From: CALJFL01 sp964590005
GTDB taxonomy: Bacteria > Pseudomonadota > Gammaproteobacteria > Pseudomonadales > Halieaceae
Reading direction: 5' to 3'
NCBI GenBank assembly: GCA_964590005.1
Contig: CAZPVJ010000182.1
Span: 1-8,564, forward strand
DNA: 8,564 nucleotides
Shown here: in pieces, positions 1 through 6,375 of the stretch
How the letters are laid out: each line of letters opens with the position of its first letter
How positions within the stretch are numbered: position 1 is the first letter of the stretch
Made by a program: the position numbers and the translations under genes
Notes under the pieces: generated by a model
The model's database searches: none
What the model was told of the DNA's origin: nothing
The model's input: the letters and a program-made list of their open reading frames with translations, nothing else

Positions 1-1556
1 GTGGTCGGCTCGTCAAGGATGTAGAGCGTGCGACCCGTGTCGCGTTTGGCCAACTCGCGGGCGAGCTTGATCCGTTGGGCCTCGCCGCCGGACAGGGTCT
101 CAGCACTGCGGTTCAATGCCAGGTAGTTGAGGCCAACGTCCACCAGAAAGCGATAGCGGGCGCGCAGCTCCTTGAGTATTTTATCGGCGATTTCGCCAGC
201 ACGTCCTTCCAGGGCGAGGCTCTCGAAATACTCATGTGCCTCGCCGACAGCCATCGAGGTGATGCTGGGCAGGTTGCGGTTATCGACAAAGACGTGACGG
301 GCATCCTGGCGCAGGCGAGTGCCGTCACAGTCGGGGCAAGGGGCGGTGGCCAGGAACTTGGCCAGGTCTTCACGCACCGATTGCGACTCTGTATCCCGGT
401 AGCGACGCTCCATATTCGGCAGGATGCCTTCGAAGGGATGGGTGCGCTGAAACACGTCGCCCCGATCATTAATGTACGAAAAGGCTATTTCCTCGCGGCC
501 GCTACCGTGCAGGATAATCTTGCGGTGTTTCTTGTTGAGGGTCTCAAAGGGTGCGTCGATGTCGAAGCCATAGTGATCCGCCAGCGAGTTGAGCATGTGG
601 AAGTAGTAGACATTGCGCCGGTCCCAGCCGCGGATGGCGCCCTCTGCGAGGCTGGCCTCCGGGTACAGAATGACCCTGTCCTCATCAAAGTACTGTTTGA
701 CGCCCAGCCCGTCGCAGCCGCTGCAGGCACCGGCTGGGTTGTTAAATGAAAAAAGACGTGGCTCTAACTCATCGATACTGTGACCGCATTGGGGACAGGC
801 GAAACGGGCGGAAAACATGATGTCGTCTTCGCCGGCGTCATCATCCATGTAGCTGATCGTCGCCAGCCCGTCGGTGAGGCCCAGCGCTGTTTCGAAGGAT
901 TCAGCCAGGCGCAGGCCAAGGTCTTCGCGCACCTTGAATCGGTCGATGACGACCTCAATCCGGTGTTTCTTTTTCTTGTCGAGTAAGGGCACGTCGTCCA
1001 GGTCGGTGACAATCCCGTCAACCCGGGCGCGCACGAATCCACTGGCTCGCAATTCTTCAAAAATGTGCAGATGTTCGCCCTTGCGCTCGCGCACCACCGG
1101 CGCCAGCAGCATTAGCTTGGTGCCCTCGGGAAGGGCCAGCACGGTGTCCACCATCTGGCTGACTGTTTGCGCGGCCAGGTTGACGCCATGGTCAGGACAG
1201 CGCGGTTCTCCGACGCGCGCGTACAGCAGGCGAAGGTAGTCGTAGATCTCGGTGATGGTGCCAACGGTTGAGCGAGGGTTATGCGAAGTGGATTTCTGCT
1301 CAATGGAGATGGCCGGCGAAAGTCCCTCGATATGATCCATGTCGGGTTTTTCCATCATGGACAGGAACTGCCTGGCATAGGTGGACAGCGACTCCACGTA
1401 ACGGCGCTGGCCCTCGGCGTAAAGCGTGTCAAAGGCCAGTGATGACTTACCGGACCCGGACAATCCGGTGATTACAACCAGCTTGTCCCGGGGTATATCG
1501 AGATCGATGTTCTTGAGGTTGTGCGTGCGTGCCCCGCGGACCTGAATAGTGTCCAT
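1..1556 (-). CDS. uvrA: UvrABC excinuclease subunit A, N-terminal part (cut by window edge)
   Basis: UvrA is the damage-sensing ATPase of nucleotide excision repair; it works as a dimer that loads UvrB on damaged DNA. The reading frame is open from ATG at 1556 down to base 3 (518 codons, about 55% of the usual ~940 residues) with no stop or frameshift seen. Visible motifs: first Walker A GLSGSGKSS near residues 31-39 (Lys37), a Cys4 zinc module with Cys254/Cys257 and Cys278/Cys281 (CPQC and CSGC) flanking the conserved RLFSFNNPAGAC stretch, ABC signature LSGGEAQR at about 488-495, and the Walker B ILDEPT at the window edge. The start is supported by AGGAG four bases upstream and by the usual N-terminus MDTIQVRGARTHNLKN. 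The second ABC half lies outside. It is transcribed divergently from the MFS gene. Identity is certain from the motifs; completeness downstream cannot be judged. Confidence 0.97.
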   Translation of the reverse strand, partial: MDTIQVRGARTHNLKNIDLDIPRDKLVVITGLSGSGKSSLAFDTLYAEGQRRYVESLSTYARQFLSMMEKPDMDHIEGLSPAISIEQKSTSHNPRSTVGTITEIYDYLRLLYARVGEPRCPDHGVNLAAQTVSQMVDTVLALPEGTKLMLLAPVVRERKGEHLHIFEELRASGFVRARVDGIVTDLDDVPLLDKKKKHRIEVVIDRFKVREDLGLRLAESFETALGLTDGLATISYMDDDAGEDDIMFSARFACPQCGHSIDELEPRLFSFNNPAGACSGCDGLGVKQYFDEDRVILYPEASLAEGAIRGWDRRNVYYFHMLNSLADHYGFDIDAPFETLNKKHRKIILHGSGREEIAFSYINDRGDVFQRTHPFEGILPNMERRYRDTESQSVREDLAKFLATAPCPDCDGTRLRQDARHVFVDNRNLPSITSMAVGEAHEYFESLALEGRAGEIADKILKELRARYRFLVDVGLNYLALNRSAETLSGGEAQRIKLARELAKRDTGRTLYILDEPT

Positions 1557-1560
1557 CTTG

Positions 1561-1565
1561 CTCCT
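1561..1565 (-). promoter_or_regulatory. uvrA ribosome binding site
   Basis: On the minus strand AGGAG lies four bases before the uvrA ATG. It is the best Shine-Dalgarno match near this gene and fixes the start at 1556. Confidence 0.7.
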
Positions 1566-1591
1566 GATTCGATCGTCGTTCGAAACCCAAC

Positions 1592-1621
1592 AGTATATGC
1601 CCTGGCGCTTGCGCCTGGCAA
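1592..1621 (-). promoter_or_regulatory. Probable sigma70 promoter of uvrA
   Basis: Read on the minus strand, TTGCCA (plus positions 1616-1621) is followed after 18 bases by TATACT (1592-1597). Both hexamers are close to the TTGACA/TATAAT consensus. This would start transcription near 1585, leaving a leader of about 30 bases before the uvrA ATG. No CTG-N10-CAG LexA operator overlaps it. The spacer contains the dyad GGCGC-TT-GCGCC. Assigned by inspection only. Confidence 0.5.
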
Positions 1622-1646
1622 AACCAACGTGGTTGTTACGCGCGTA
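1604..1646. repeat. Cluster of three short dyads in the uvrA/MFS divergent region
   Basis: Three perfect small inverted repeats are stacked within 43 bases: GGCGC-TT-GCGCC (1604-1615, inside the uvrA promoter spacer), AACCA-ACG-TGGTT (1622-1634, just upstream of the uvrA -35), and the 10-base palindrome TACGCGCGTA (1637-1646). They could be repressor or activator sites acting on one or both divergent genes, or chance symmetries in GC-rich DNA. On the MFS side a TAAAAT box at 1682-1687 could be a -10, but I see no matching -35. The rest of the gap from 1557 to 1714 holds no gene. Confidence 0.35.
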
Positions 1647-1714
1647 CAGCCGGTGTGGATGCTCAGCAGGGGCTAAGCTGTTAAAATGCGTCTTCAGTCC
1701 AGAAAGAAATTTCC

Positions 1715-2926
1715 GTGATTACCGAAAACCCCATGACGCGACTGGAGCGGCGTACTGTCGGCTCCCTGGCACTCCTGTATAGCTTCCGAATGCTGGGGCT
1801 CTTTATGGTGCTGCCCCTGCTGGCCCTGTATGCCGCCGATTTGCCGGGCGCCACCCCTGTGATGCTCGGTCTGGCCCTGGGAGTCTATGGCCTTAGCCAG
1901 GCTGCCCTGCAAATTCCGCTCGGCTGGTTGTCGGACCGTGTGGGTCGCAAACCGGTGATTGTTGCCGGCCTGGTGGTGTTTGCGCTGGGTAGCGTGGTGG
2001 CGGGTCAGGCTGAGAGCGCACTGGGGATTGTCATCGGGCGTTTCCTGCAGGGAGCGGGCGCCATCGCCAGCACGGTCATGGCCCTCGCTGCCGACCTGAC
2101 CAGTGAGGAGCAGCGCACCAAGGCCATGGCTATTGTTGGTGCCAGCATTGGCGCCTCCTTTGCCCTTGCCCTGGTCCTTGGGCCCGCTGTGGCCGCCAGC
2201 ACGGGCCTGGCGGGTGTTTTCTACCTCACGGCGGTGCTGGCCGTATTGGGTGTTGTCATCGTGTTGTTTCTGGTACCGACCCCCGAGCGACAGGTCGGTC
2301 ATAAGGAAGTGGGGGCACGGGGGCAATATCTCTCTCGGGCGCTACTCGATCCACAACTGATGCGACTCAATTTTGGCGTCTTCAGCCTGCACTTCATGTT
2401 GATGGCTTGCTTTCTGCTGGTGCCTACCGTGCTGGAGGAGTCCCTGCGGATACCCCGCGATAGCCACTGGCAGGTGTATCTGCCTATCCTCTTGCTATCG
2501 GTGCTGGGTATGTTACCCATGATGCGATTGGCAGAGCGGGGCGGTTATCTGAGGGAGGTATTCGCACTCGCGATAGTGCTGGTGCTGGTTGCACTGGCAG
2601 GCTTTGGTTTCGCCGGCGGCGCGATCCTGTTTTACGCCAGCCTGTGGTTGTTCTTTGTCGGCTTCAATTACCTCGAGGCCACCCTGCCTTCGCTGGTCAG
2701 TAAAGTGGTGTTTGTCGATGGACGCGGTACCGCGATGGGTATCTTTTCCTCTTGCCAGTTCCTGGGTGCATTCGCCGGTGGTGCGGCGGGTGGCTATGCC
2801 TTGCAGCAGTGGGGCGCTACGGGCTTGCTGTTGCTGTGCCTTATCCCCGGCATAGTCTGGCTAGTGCTGAACAATCCCCGCAATGAGGCCAGCACCGAAG
2901 CCACTGGCGACCTGCCAGGGGCCTGA
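1715..2926 (+). CDS. MFS transporter, YajR-like, without the C-terminal YAM-type domain
   Basis: A 403-residue inner-membrane protein with about twelve hydrophobic helices (first near 17-38, last near 366-386) and a hydrophilic central loop near 188-214. It carries MFS motif A as GWLSDRVGRK (70-79), a motif C-like VLGP (154-157), LGRFLQG-like RFLQGAGAIAS (109-119), and the YajR-family stretch FNYLEATLPSLVSK (317-330). It probably acts as a proton-driven drug or small-molecule exporter; the substrate cannot be read from sequence. E. coli YajR is about 454 residues and ends in a small soluble ferredoxin-like domain; this protein stops about 17 residues after its last helix. The GTG start at 1715 has only a weak AGAAAG upstream; ATG at 1733 is the alternative and has no better site. 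It is divergent from uvrA, a neighbourhood also known in Pseudomonas, and is followed 6 bp later by an oxidoreductase gene. Confidence 0.88.
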   Translation: MITENPMTRLERRTVGSLALLYSFRMLGLFMVLPLLALYAADLPGATPVMLGLALGVYGLSQAALQIPLGWLSDRVGRKPVIVAGLVVFALGSVVAGQAESALGIVIGRFLQGAGAIASTVMALAADLTSEEQRTKAMAIVGASIGASFALALVLGPAVAASTGLAGVFYLTAVLAVLGVVIVLFLVPTPERQVGHKEVGARGQYLSRALLDPQLMRLNFGVFSLHFMLMACFLLVPTVLEESLRIPRDSHWQVYLPILLLSVLGMLPMMRLAERGGYLREVFALAIVLVLVALAGFGFAGGAILFYASLWLFFVGFNYLEATLPSLVSKVVFVDGRGTAMGIFSSCQFLGAFAGGAAGGYALQQWGATGLLLLCLIPGIVWLVLNNPRNEASTEATGDLPGA

Positions 2927-2932
2927 ACGGCA

Positions 2933-4330
2933 ATGCGCGATTACGGTGGCTTAAGCCTTTGGTTGGAAAACCAGGCGCTTCCCGCGGTAAATCCACTGCC
3001 CGGCAACCGGCACTATGATGTAGCGATTGTCGGGGGCGGTTACACAGGCTTGTGGACTGCGTGGTACCTGAAAACCCTGTCGCCGCAGCTGGCTATTTGT
3101 GTCCTGGAAGCCCACGTCTGTGGTTTTGGCGCGTCGGGCCGCAATGGTGGCTGGCTGATGGCAGCGCTCGAGGGTGAGGGTCGCCTGCTCGCCGGCCTGG
3201 GCCCAGAGCAGCGTCGTGTCGCATTGGCTGCGATTAAAGGCATTATTCCGGAGGTCGAGAGGGTGCTGGCTGAGACCGGCATTGCCTGCGATTACCGGCG
3301 CGGTGGCGGCATTTTCGCTGCCGCTCGCTATCCGGAGCAGGAGAGGCTGCAACGGGAACACCTGGACGATTTGCATGCCCACGGCTATGAGCAGGCGGAC
3401 TACCATTGGCTCGATCCCTCTGCGCTGGCTGCCCGACTGGCCATCGAGCACCCGCTGGGTGCCATCTTTACGCCTCACATTGCCCGCATCCAGCCCGCCA
3501 GGCTTGTGCAGGGTTTGGCCAGGGCGGTTCGCGAGCTGGGCGTCGACATATTCGACGATACCCGGGTTCTCGCGCTGGGCGAGCAGACACTGGTAAGCGA
3601 TCGTGGCACTGTGACAGCCGGGACGCGGGTCTTGGCTGTCGAAGGATTCAGTTACGAGTTGACTGACCGACGGCGGCTCGTCTTGCCGGTACAGAGCAGG
3701 ATTATAGCGACGGAGCCCCTGCCGGATGAGCTCTGGAGGCGCCTTGGCCTGGCTGAGGGCGAAGTGTTTTGTGATGCCAGCCCCCTGATTACCTACGGTC
3801 AGCGCAGCGCCGATGGACGCCTGGTGTTTGGCGCTCGCGGTACCTATGAATTTGGCGGTCGTCCCAGGAGTGACTTCAGCAACCAGCGGCGGGCCTTCCA
3901 ATCCATCCACCGCTTGTTACTGTCCTGTTTGCCTCAGCTTGAGGGGGTGCCCATTAGCCACCGCTGGGGCGGTACCCTGGGCGTGCCGCGCGGCGGTGTG
4001 CCTCACGCGGTCTATGATCCCATCAGCGGTAGCGCGACCGCCGGTGGTTACCAGGGTGAGGGGGTGGGCGCGTCCAACCTGATGGCACGTACACTGGCCG
4101 ACCTGATCCTCGGTCGCGAGACTGAACTTACGACCATGCCCTGGGCACACCGAGCACCGGAAGCGTCGGTATTACGACGCTGGGAGCCGGAGCCATTGCG
4201 CTGGTTGGGTTACACGGCCACCAGCCTGTCGCAGGCCGCCCAGGAGTGGTGTTACCGACACCAGGTGCCGGGATTGCTGACGCAGGTCGCCCGCGCCAGC
4301 GGCCGACTTACCGAACGTTTGCGGGACTGA
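2933..4330 (+). CDS. FAD-dependent oxidoreductase of the DAO / PuuB-OrdL type
   Basis: A 465-residue flavoprotein of the D-amino-acid-oxidase superfamily. The N-terminal Rossmann motif VGGGYTGL (33-40) with an acidic end of strand 2 (Glu59) binds the ADP part of FAD. The stretch ASGRNGGW (67-74) is typical of the gamma-glutamylputrescine oxidase / OrdL branch, and the C-terminal GGYQGEGVGASNL (371-383) is the matching flavin-contact region. It is expected to oxidise an amine or amino-acid-type substrate with FAD; the exact substrate is not readable. No signal peptide is seen, so it should be cytosolic. It starts 6 bp after the MFS stop with AGGGG 11 bases before the ATG, so the two are probably co-transcribed and may handle related compounds (inference). 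It lies between the MFS gene and ssb, where a simpler Pseudomonas-like order would have nothing. Family assignment is firm; specific function is not. Confidence 0.85.
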   Translation: MRDYGGLSLWLENQALPAVNPLPGNRHYDVAIVGGGYTGLWTAWYLKTLSPQLAICVLEAHVCGFGASGRNGGWLMAALEGEGRLLAGLGPEQRRVALAAIKGIIPEVERVLAETGIACDYRRGGGIFAAARYPEQERLQREHLDDLHAHGYEQADYHWLDPSALAARLAIEHPLGAIFTPHIARIQPARLVQGLARAVRELGVDIFDDTRVLALGEQTLVSDRGTVTAGTRVLAVEGFSYELTDRRRLVLPVQSRIIATEPLPDELWRRLGLAEGEVFCDASPLITYGQRSADGRLVFGARGTYEFGGRPRSDFSNQRRAFQSIHRLLLSCLPQLEGVPISHRWGGTLGVPRGGVPHAVYDPISGSATAGGYQGEGVGASNLMARTLADLILGRETELTTMPWAHRAPEASVLRRWEPEPLRWLGYTATSLSQAAQEWCYRHQVPGLLTQVARASGRLTERLRD

Positions 4331-4339
4331 TCTAACCGA

Positions 4340-4360
4340 CATTGGCCGACAATGCTGTCG
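4340..4360 (+). repeat. Two overlapping, mutually exclusive hairpins upstream of ssb
   Basis: CATTG-GCCGA-CAATG (4340-4354) and CGACA-ATGC-TGTCG (4347-4360) are both perfect 5-bp stems and share bases 4347-4354, so only one can form at a time. They sit between the oxidoreductase stop and the ssb promoter. There is no T-tract, so they are poor intrinsic terminator candidates; they may be an operator or chance. Confidence 0.35.
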
Positions 4361-4377
4361 CATTTGGGGTGGGGGAT

Positions 4378-4386
4378 TGTTATAGT
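4378..4386 (+). promoter_or_regulatory. Probable extended -10 promoter for ssb
   Basis: The string TGTTATAGT matches the extended -10 pattern TG-N-TATAAT with one mismatch. No good -35 lies 16-18 bases upstream, as is common for extended -10 promoters. Transcription would begin near 4393, giving a leader of about 40 bases to the ssb ATG. No LexA-type CTG-N10-CAG operator is seen around it. It would also drive the downstream SDR-moaB-moeA genes. Confidence 0.5.
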
Positions 4387-4434
4387 CCTCGGTTCGTTAA
4401 TTGGTTCAGTTTCGCTCGATTCAGGGGATGGTTT

Positions 4435-4920
4435 ATGGCTTCACGGGGCGTGAATAAAGTAATTCTGGTAGGCAATCTAGGCAACGATCCCGAGACGCGC
4501 TATATGCCTTCTGGTGGCGCTGTCACCAATATCACGGTGGCCACCTCCGAGAGTTGGAAAGACAAGCAGACCGGGCAACCCCAGGAGCGAACCGAGTGGC
4601 ACCGGGTGGTGTTTTTCAACCGCCTGGCGGAAATCGCGGGTGAGTACCTGCGCAAAGGATCCAAGGTTTACCTCGAGGGTTCGCTGCGTACCCGCAAGTG
4701 GCAGGACAACTCTGGACAGGATCGCTATACCACCGAGATCGTCGCCAACGAGATGCAAATGCTCGATAGCCGCAACAGCGGCCAGGGTGGTGGTTACCCG
4801 CAGGGGCAAGGTTCAGCACCGGCACCACAGGCAGCCCCGGCACAGGGAGCGGCCGCCGCTGCGGCACCCGCGGCAGCGCCAACTGACTTTGGCGATTTTG
4901 ACGACGATATCCCGTTCTAA
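4435..4920 (+). CDS. ssb: Single-stranded DNA-binding protein SSB
   Basis: A 161-residue SSB. It coats single-stranded DNA as a tetramer during replication, recombination and repair, and recruits partners through its C-terminal tip. The N-terminal OB fold covers about residues 1-111, with MASRGVNKVILVGNLG at the start and the DNA-stacking aromatic positions Trp41, Trp55, Phe61 and Trp89 in place (E. coli 40, 54, 60, 88). A flexible Gly/Gln/Pro/Ala linker follows (about 113-149) and the protein ends in the acidic tip DFDDDIPF. The ATG at 4435 is chosen because it gives the standard N-terminus and has AGGGGA seven bases upstream; a TTG at 4342 in the same frame only adds unrelated residues. The next gene begins 49 bp downstream with no clear terminator between, so readthrough into the SDR-moaB-moeA group is likely. 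Confidence 0.97.
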   Translation: MASRGVNKVILVGNLGNDPETRYMPSGGAVTNITVATSESWKDKQTGQPQERTEWHRVVFFNRLAEIAGEYLRKGSKVYLEGSLRTRKWQDNSGQDRYTTEIVANEMQMLDSRNSGQGGGYPQGQGSAPAPQAAPAQGAAAAAAPAAAPTDFGDFDDDIPF

Positions 4921-4969
4921 CGGTTTCCGCCCTGACGTCTTCCGCGAGCAGTGACCCCGAGGCCCAGCG

Positions 4970-5848
4970 ATGCGTGTATTGCTGATTGGTGCGGACACCT
5001 CGATTGGTATGGCCCTGCAGTCGCACCTGCTGCGCTGGGGGCGACACGAGGTTGAGGCACTGAATTCCTCGGCCTGCCGTTGGAAGAGTGAACGGCAGGC
5101 CAAAAAAGCCGCGCGTCGCGGGGGCTGCGATGCGATCATCGACGCCAGAATAATTGCGGCGTCTGATAGCGGGGAAATCCTTCACGATATCGATGTAAAG
5201 CGCTGTCACTGGTTGGCCAAAGCCTGTCAACGCAGCGGTATCCACTATGTTTATCTGTCCAGTTCCCGTGTATTTTCGGGGAATCGGGGCCGCCCTTACA
5301 CAGAACTCGACACCCCCGATAATGAAGAAACCGTCGGGCAATTGTTGCTACAGGCCGAAAACTCAGTGCGCGATACTTGCGAGGCGCATCTTATCCTCCG
5401 GTTCGGACCGATATTTTCCGCACGTGGGATCAATGTGTTGACCCATATGCTCGGGCAGTTGACGACTGGCGGTACGCTGGACCTGAGTAGCCACTTGCAG
5501 GGCTGTCCGGTAGAGTCGATGGATGCAGCGCGGGTTGTGGCGGCGGTAATCGACCAGGTCAGTACCGGGGCCGACTCCTGGGGTACCTATAATTACTGTA
5601 GCTCTGACATCACCCACTGTTACGAGTTTGCGGAGGTGCTGCTGGCCAGCGCTTCCCAGTTTTCGGAGTTCGCTCCCAACTCGGTACAGTTGCAACCAGC
5701 TCCCGAAAAGGATCCGCTGAATCGACAGTTGGATTGCGGCCTTATTCTCAACACCTTTGCGATCAAGCAGGTGGCCTGGCGTGGCGCGATCGCAGATGCA
5801 GTGAAACACTATTTCGAATTGCAGTTACAACAAGAGGTCTCGTCATGA
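4970..5848 (+). CDS. RmlD-like (extended SDR) sugar-nucleotide-binding protein with degenerate active site
   Basis: A 292-residue cytosolic protein with the layout of RmlD/dTDP-4-dehydrorhamnose reductase-like extended SDRs: an N-terminal dinucleotide loop, the strand YLSSSRVFSG (95-104) matching the family's YISTDYVFDG, PYTELDTP (109-116), LRFGPIF (143-149) and a HLQGCPV segment (175-181) matching the usual DQxGxP. Key positions are lost. The glycine loop reads GADTSIG (7-13) with Thr10 instead of the middle Gly, and the catalytic YxxxK reads V122-G-Q-L-L126, so both Tyr and Lys are absent although Glu130 of the same helix is kept. The frame is intact, so it is probably a non-catalytic binding or scaffold protein (inference). 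The start ATG has CGAGG seven bases upstream. Its TGA overlaps the moaB ATG by four bases, which implies translational coupling to molybdenum cofactor genes. No rhamnose or LPS genes are nearby. Confidence 0.8.
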   Translation: MRVLLIGADTSIGMALQSHLLRWGRHEVEALNSSACRWKSERQAKKAARRGGCDAIIDARIIAASDSGEILHDIDVKRCHWLAKACQRSGIHYVYLSSSRVFSGNRGRPYTELDTPDNEETVGQLLLQAENSVRDTCEAHLILRFGPIFSARGINVLTHMLGQLTTGGTLDLSSHLQGCPVESMDAARVVAAVIDQVSTGADSWGTYNYCSSDITHCYEFAEVLLASASQFSEFAPNSVQLQPAPEKDPLNRQLDCGLILNTFAIKQVAWRGAIADAVKHYFELQLQQEVSS

Positions 5849-6375
5849 GCAAGGCAACTGACAGTGAGCCACGTCCGGTCCGGGTAGCGGTCATGACCGT
5901 GTCTGATACCCGTACCCTGGACGATGATACCTCCGGGCAGTTCCTGGTCGATGCGCTACAGGAATGCAACCATCAGTGTGCCGACCGGGCGATAGTCATC
6001 GATGACATTTACCAGATTCGAGCGGTTCTCTCAGGCTGGATAGCCGATTCCGACATAGACGCTGTGCTGGTTACCGGTGGTACCGGCTTTTCAGGTCGAG
6101 ACTCCACGCCAGAGGCGGTGACGCCCCTCTTTGACAAAACGATCGACGGTTTTGGCGAGGTGTTTCGAGCGCTGTCTTTCCAGGAAATAGGGTCTTCAAC
6201 CATCCAGTCACGCGCTATTGCCGGTTTCGCCAATAGCACTGTGGTTTTCTGTATGCCCGGTTCTACCGGCGCCTGTCGCACAGCCTGGAACGGCGTCATC
6301 CGGGAACAGCTCGACAGCAGCCATCGTCCCTGCAATTTCGTCGGCGTGCTCAATGTGCGGGAGAGCACCGGTTGA
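5845..6375 (+). CDS. moaB: Molybdenum cofactor biosynthesis protein MoaB (MogA/Cnx1G-type domain)
   Basis: A 176-residue protein that aligns along its whole length with E. coli MoaB (170 residues). Members of this domain family bind molybdopterin and adenylylate it before metal insertion; in many bacteria MoaB replaces MogA, whereas the E. coli MoaB is reported to be dispensable. Motifs: VTGGTGFSGRDSTPEA (76-91) containing the TGGTG molybdopterin loop and Asp86, the MoaB-specific FGEVFRALSFQEIG (103-116), and MPGSTGACRTAW (137-148). The start at 5845 is set by AAGAGG eight bases upstream and by a 4-base overlap with the previous stop (ATGA); a longer in-frame version from 5734 would run through the SDR gene and is not credible. 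It overlaps moeA by four bases. The RDSTPEA motif resembles active MogA (RD-TP-A), so I lean to an active enzyme, not proven. Confidence 0.93.
   Translation: MSKATDSEPRPVRVAVMTVSDTRTLDDDTSGQFLVDALQECNHQCADRAIVIDDIYQIRAVLSGWIADSDIDAVLVTGGTGFSGRDSTPEAVTPLFDKTIDGFGEVFRALSFQEIGSSTIQSRAIAGFANSTVVFCMPGSTGACRTAWNGVIREQLDSSHRPCNFVGVLNVRESTG

Noticed and set aside
75..749. A 224-codon plus-strand frame opposite uvrA
   Set aside because: It lies wholly antisense to continuous UvrA coding sequence with the zinc and ABC signature motifs; no independent support.
1635..1649. A TTGT...ACAG arrangement that resembles a LexA half-site pair
   Set aside because: The spacing is 9 instead of 8 between the CTGT/ACAG-type ends and the left half does not read CTGT; not a credible SOS box.
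1694..2326. A 210-codon minus-strand frame opposite the MFS gene
   Set aside because: The translation is a His/Gln/Gly-rich low-complexity string, the mirror of hydrophobic transmembrane codons, with no motif.
2951..3910. A 319-codon open frame on the minus strand inside the FAD oxidoreductase gene
   Set aside because: No recognisable domain, and it is fully overlapped by a strongly supported flavoprotein; long antisense frames are common in GC-rich genes.
4342..4434. Upstream extension of SSB from TTG 4342
   Set aside because: It would add 31 non-homologous residues before the standard MASRGVNKVILVGNLG start and would run through the probable promoter; ATG 4435 has a good AGGGGA site.
4616..5341. 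A 241-codon minus-strand frame across ssb and the SDR gene
   Set aside because: It runs antisense to two clear genes and has no recognisable features.
5734..5844. Upstream extension of MoaB from position 5734
   Set aside because: The extra residues are the shifted frame of the SDR gene; ATG 5845 has a Shine-Dalgarno site and the coupling overlap.
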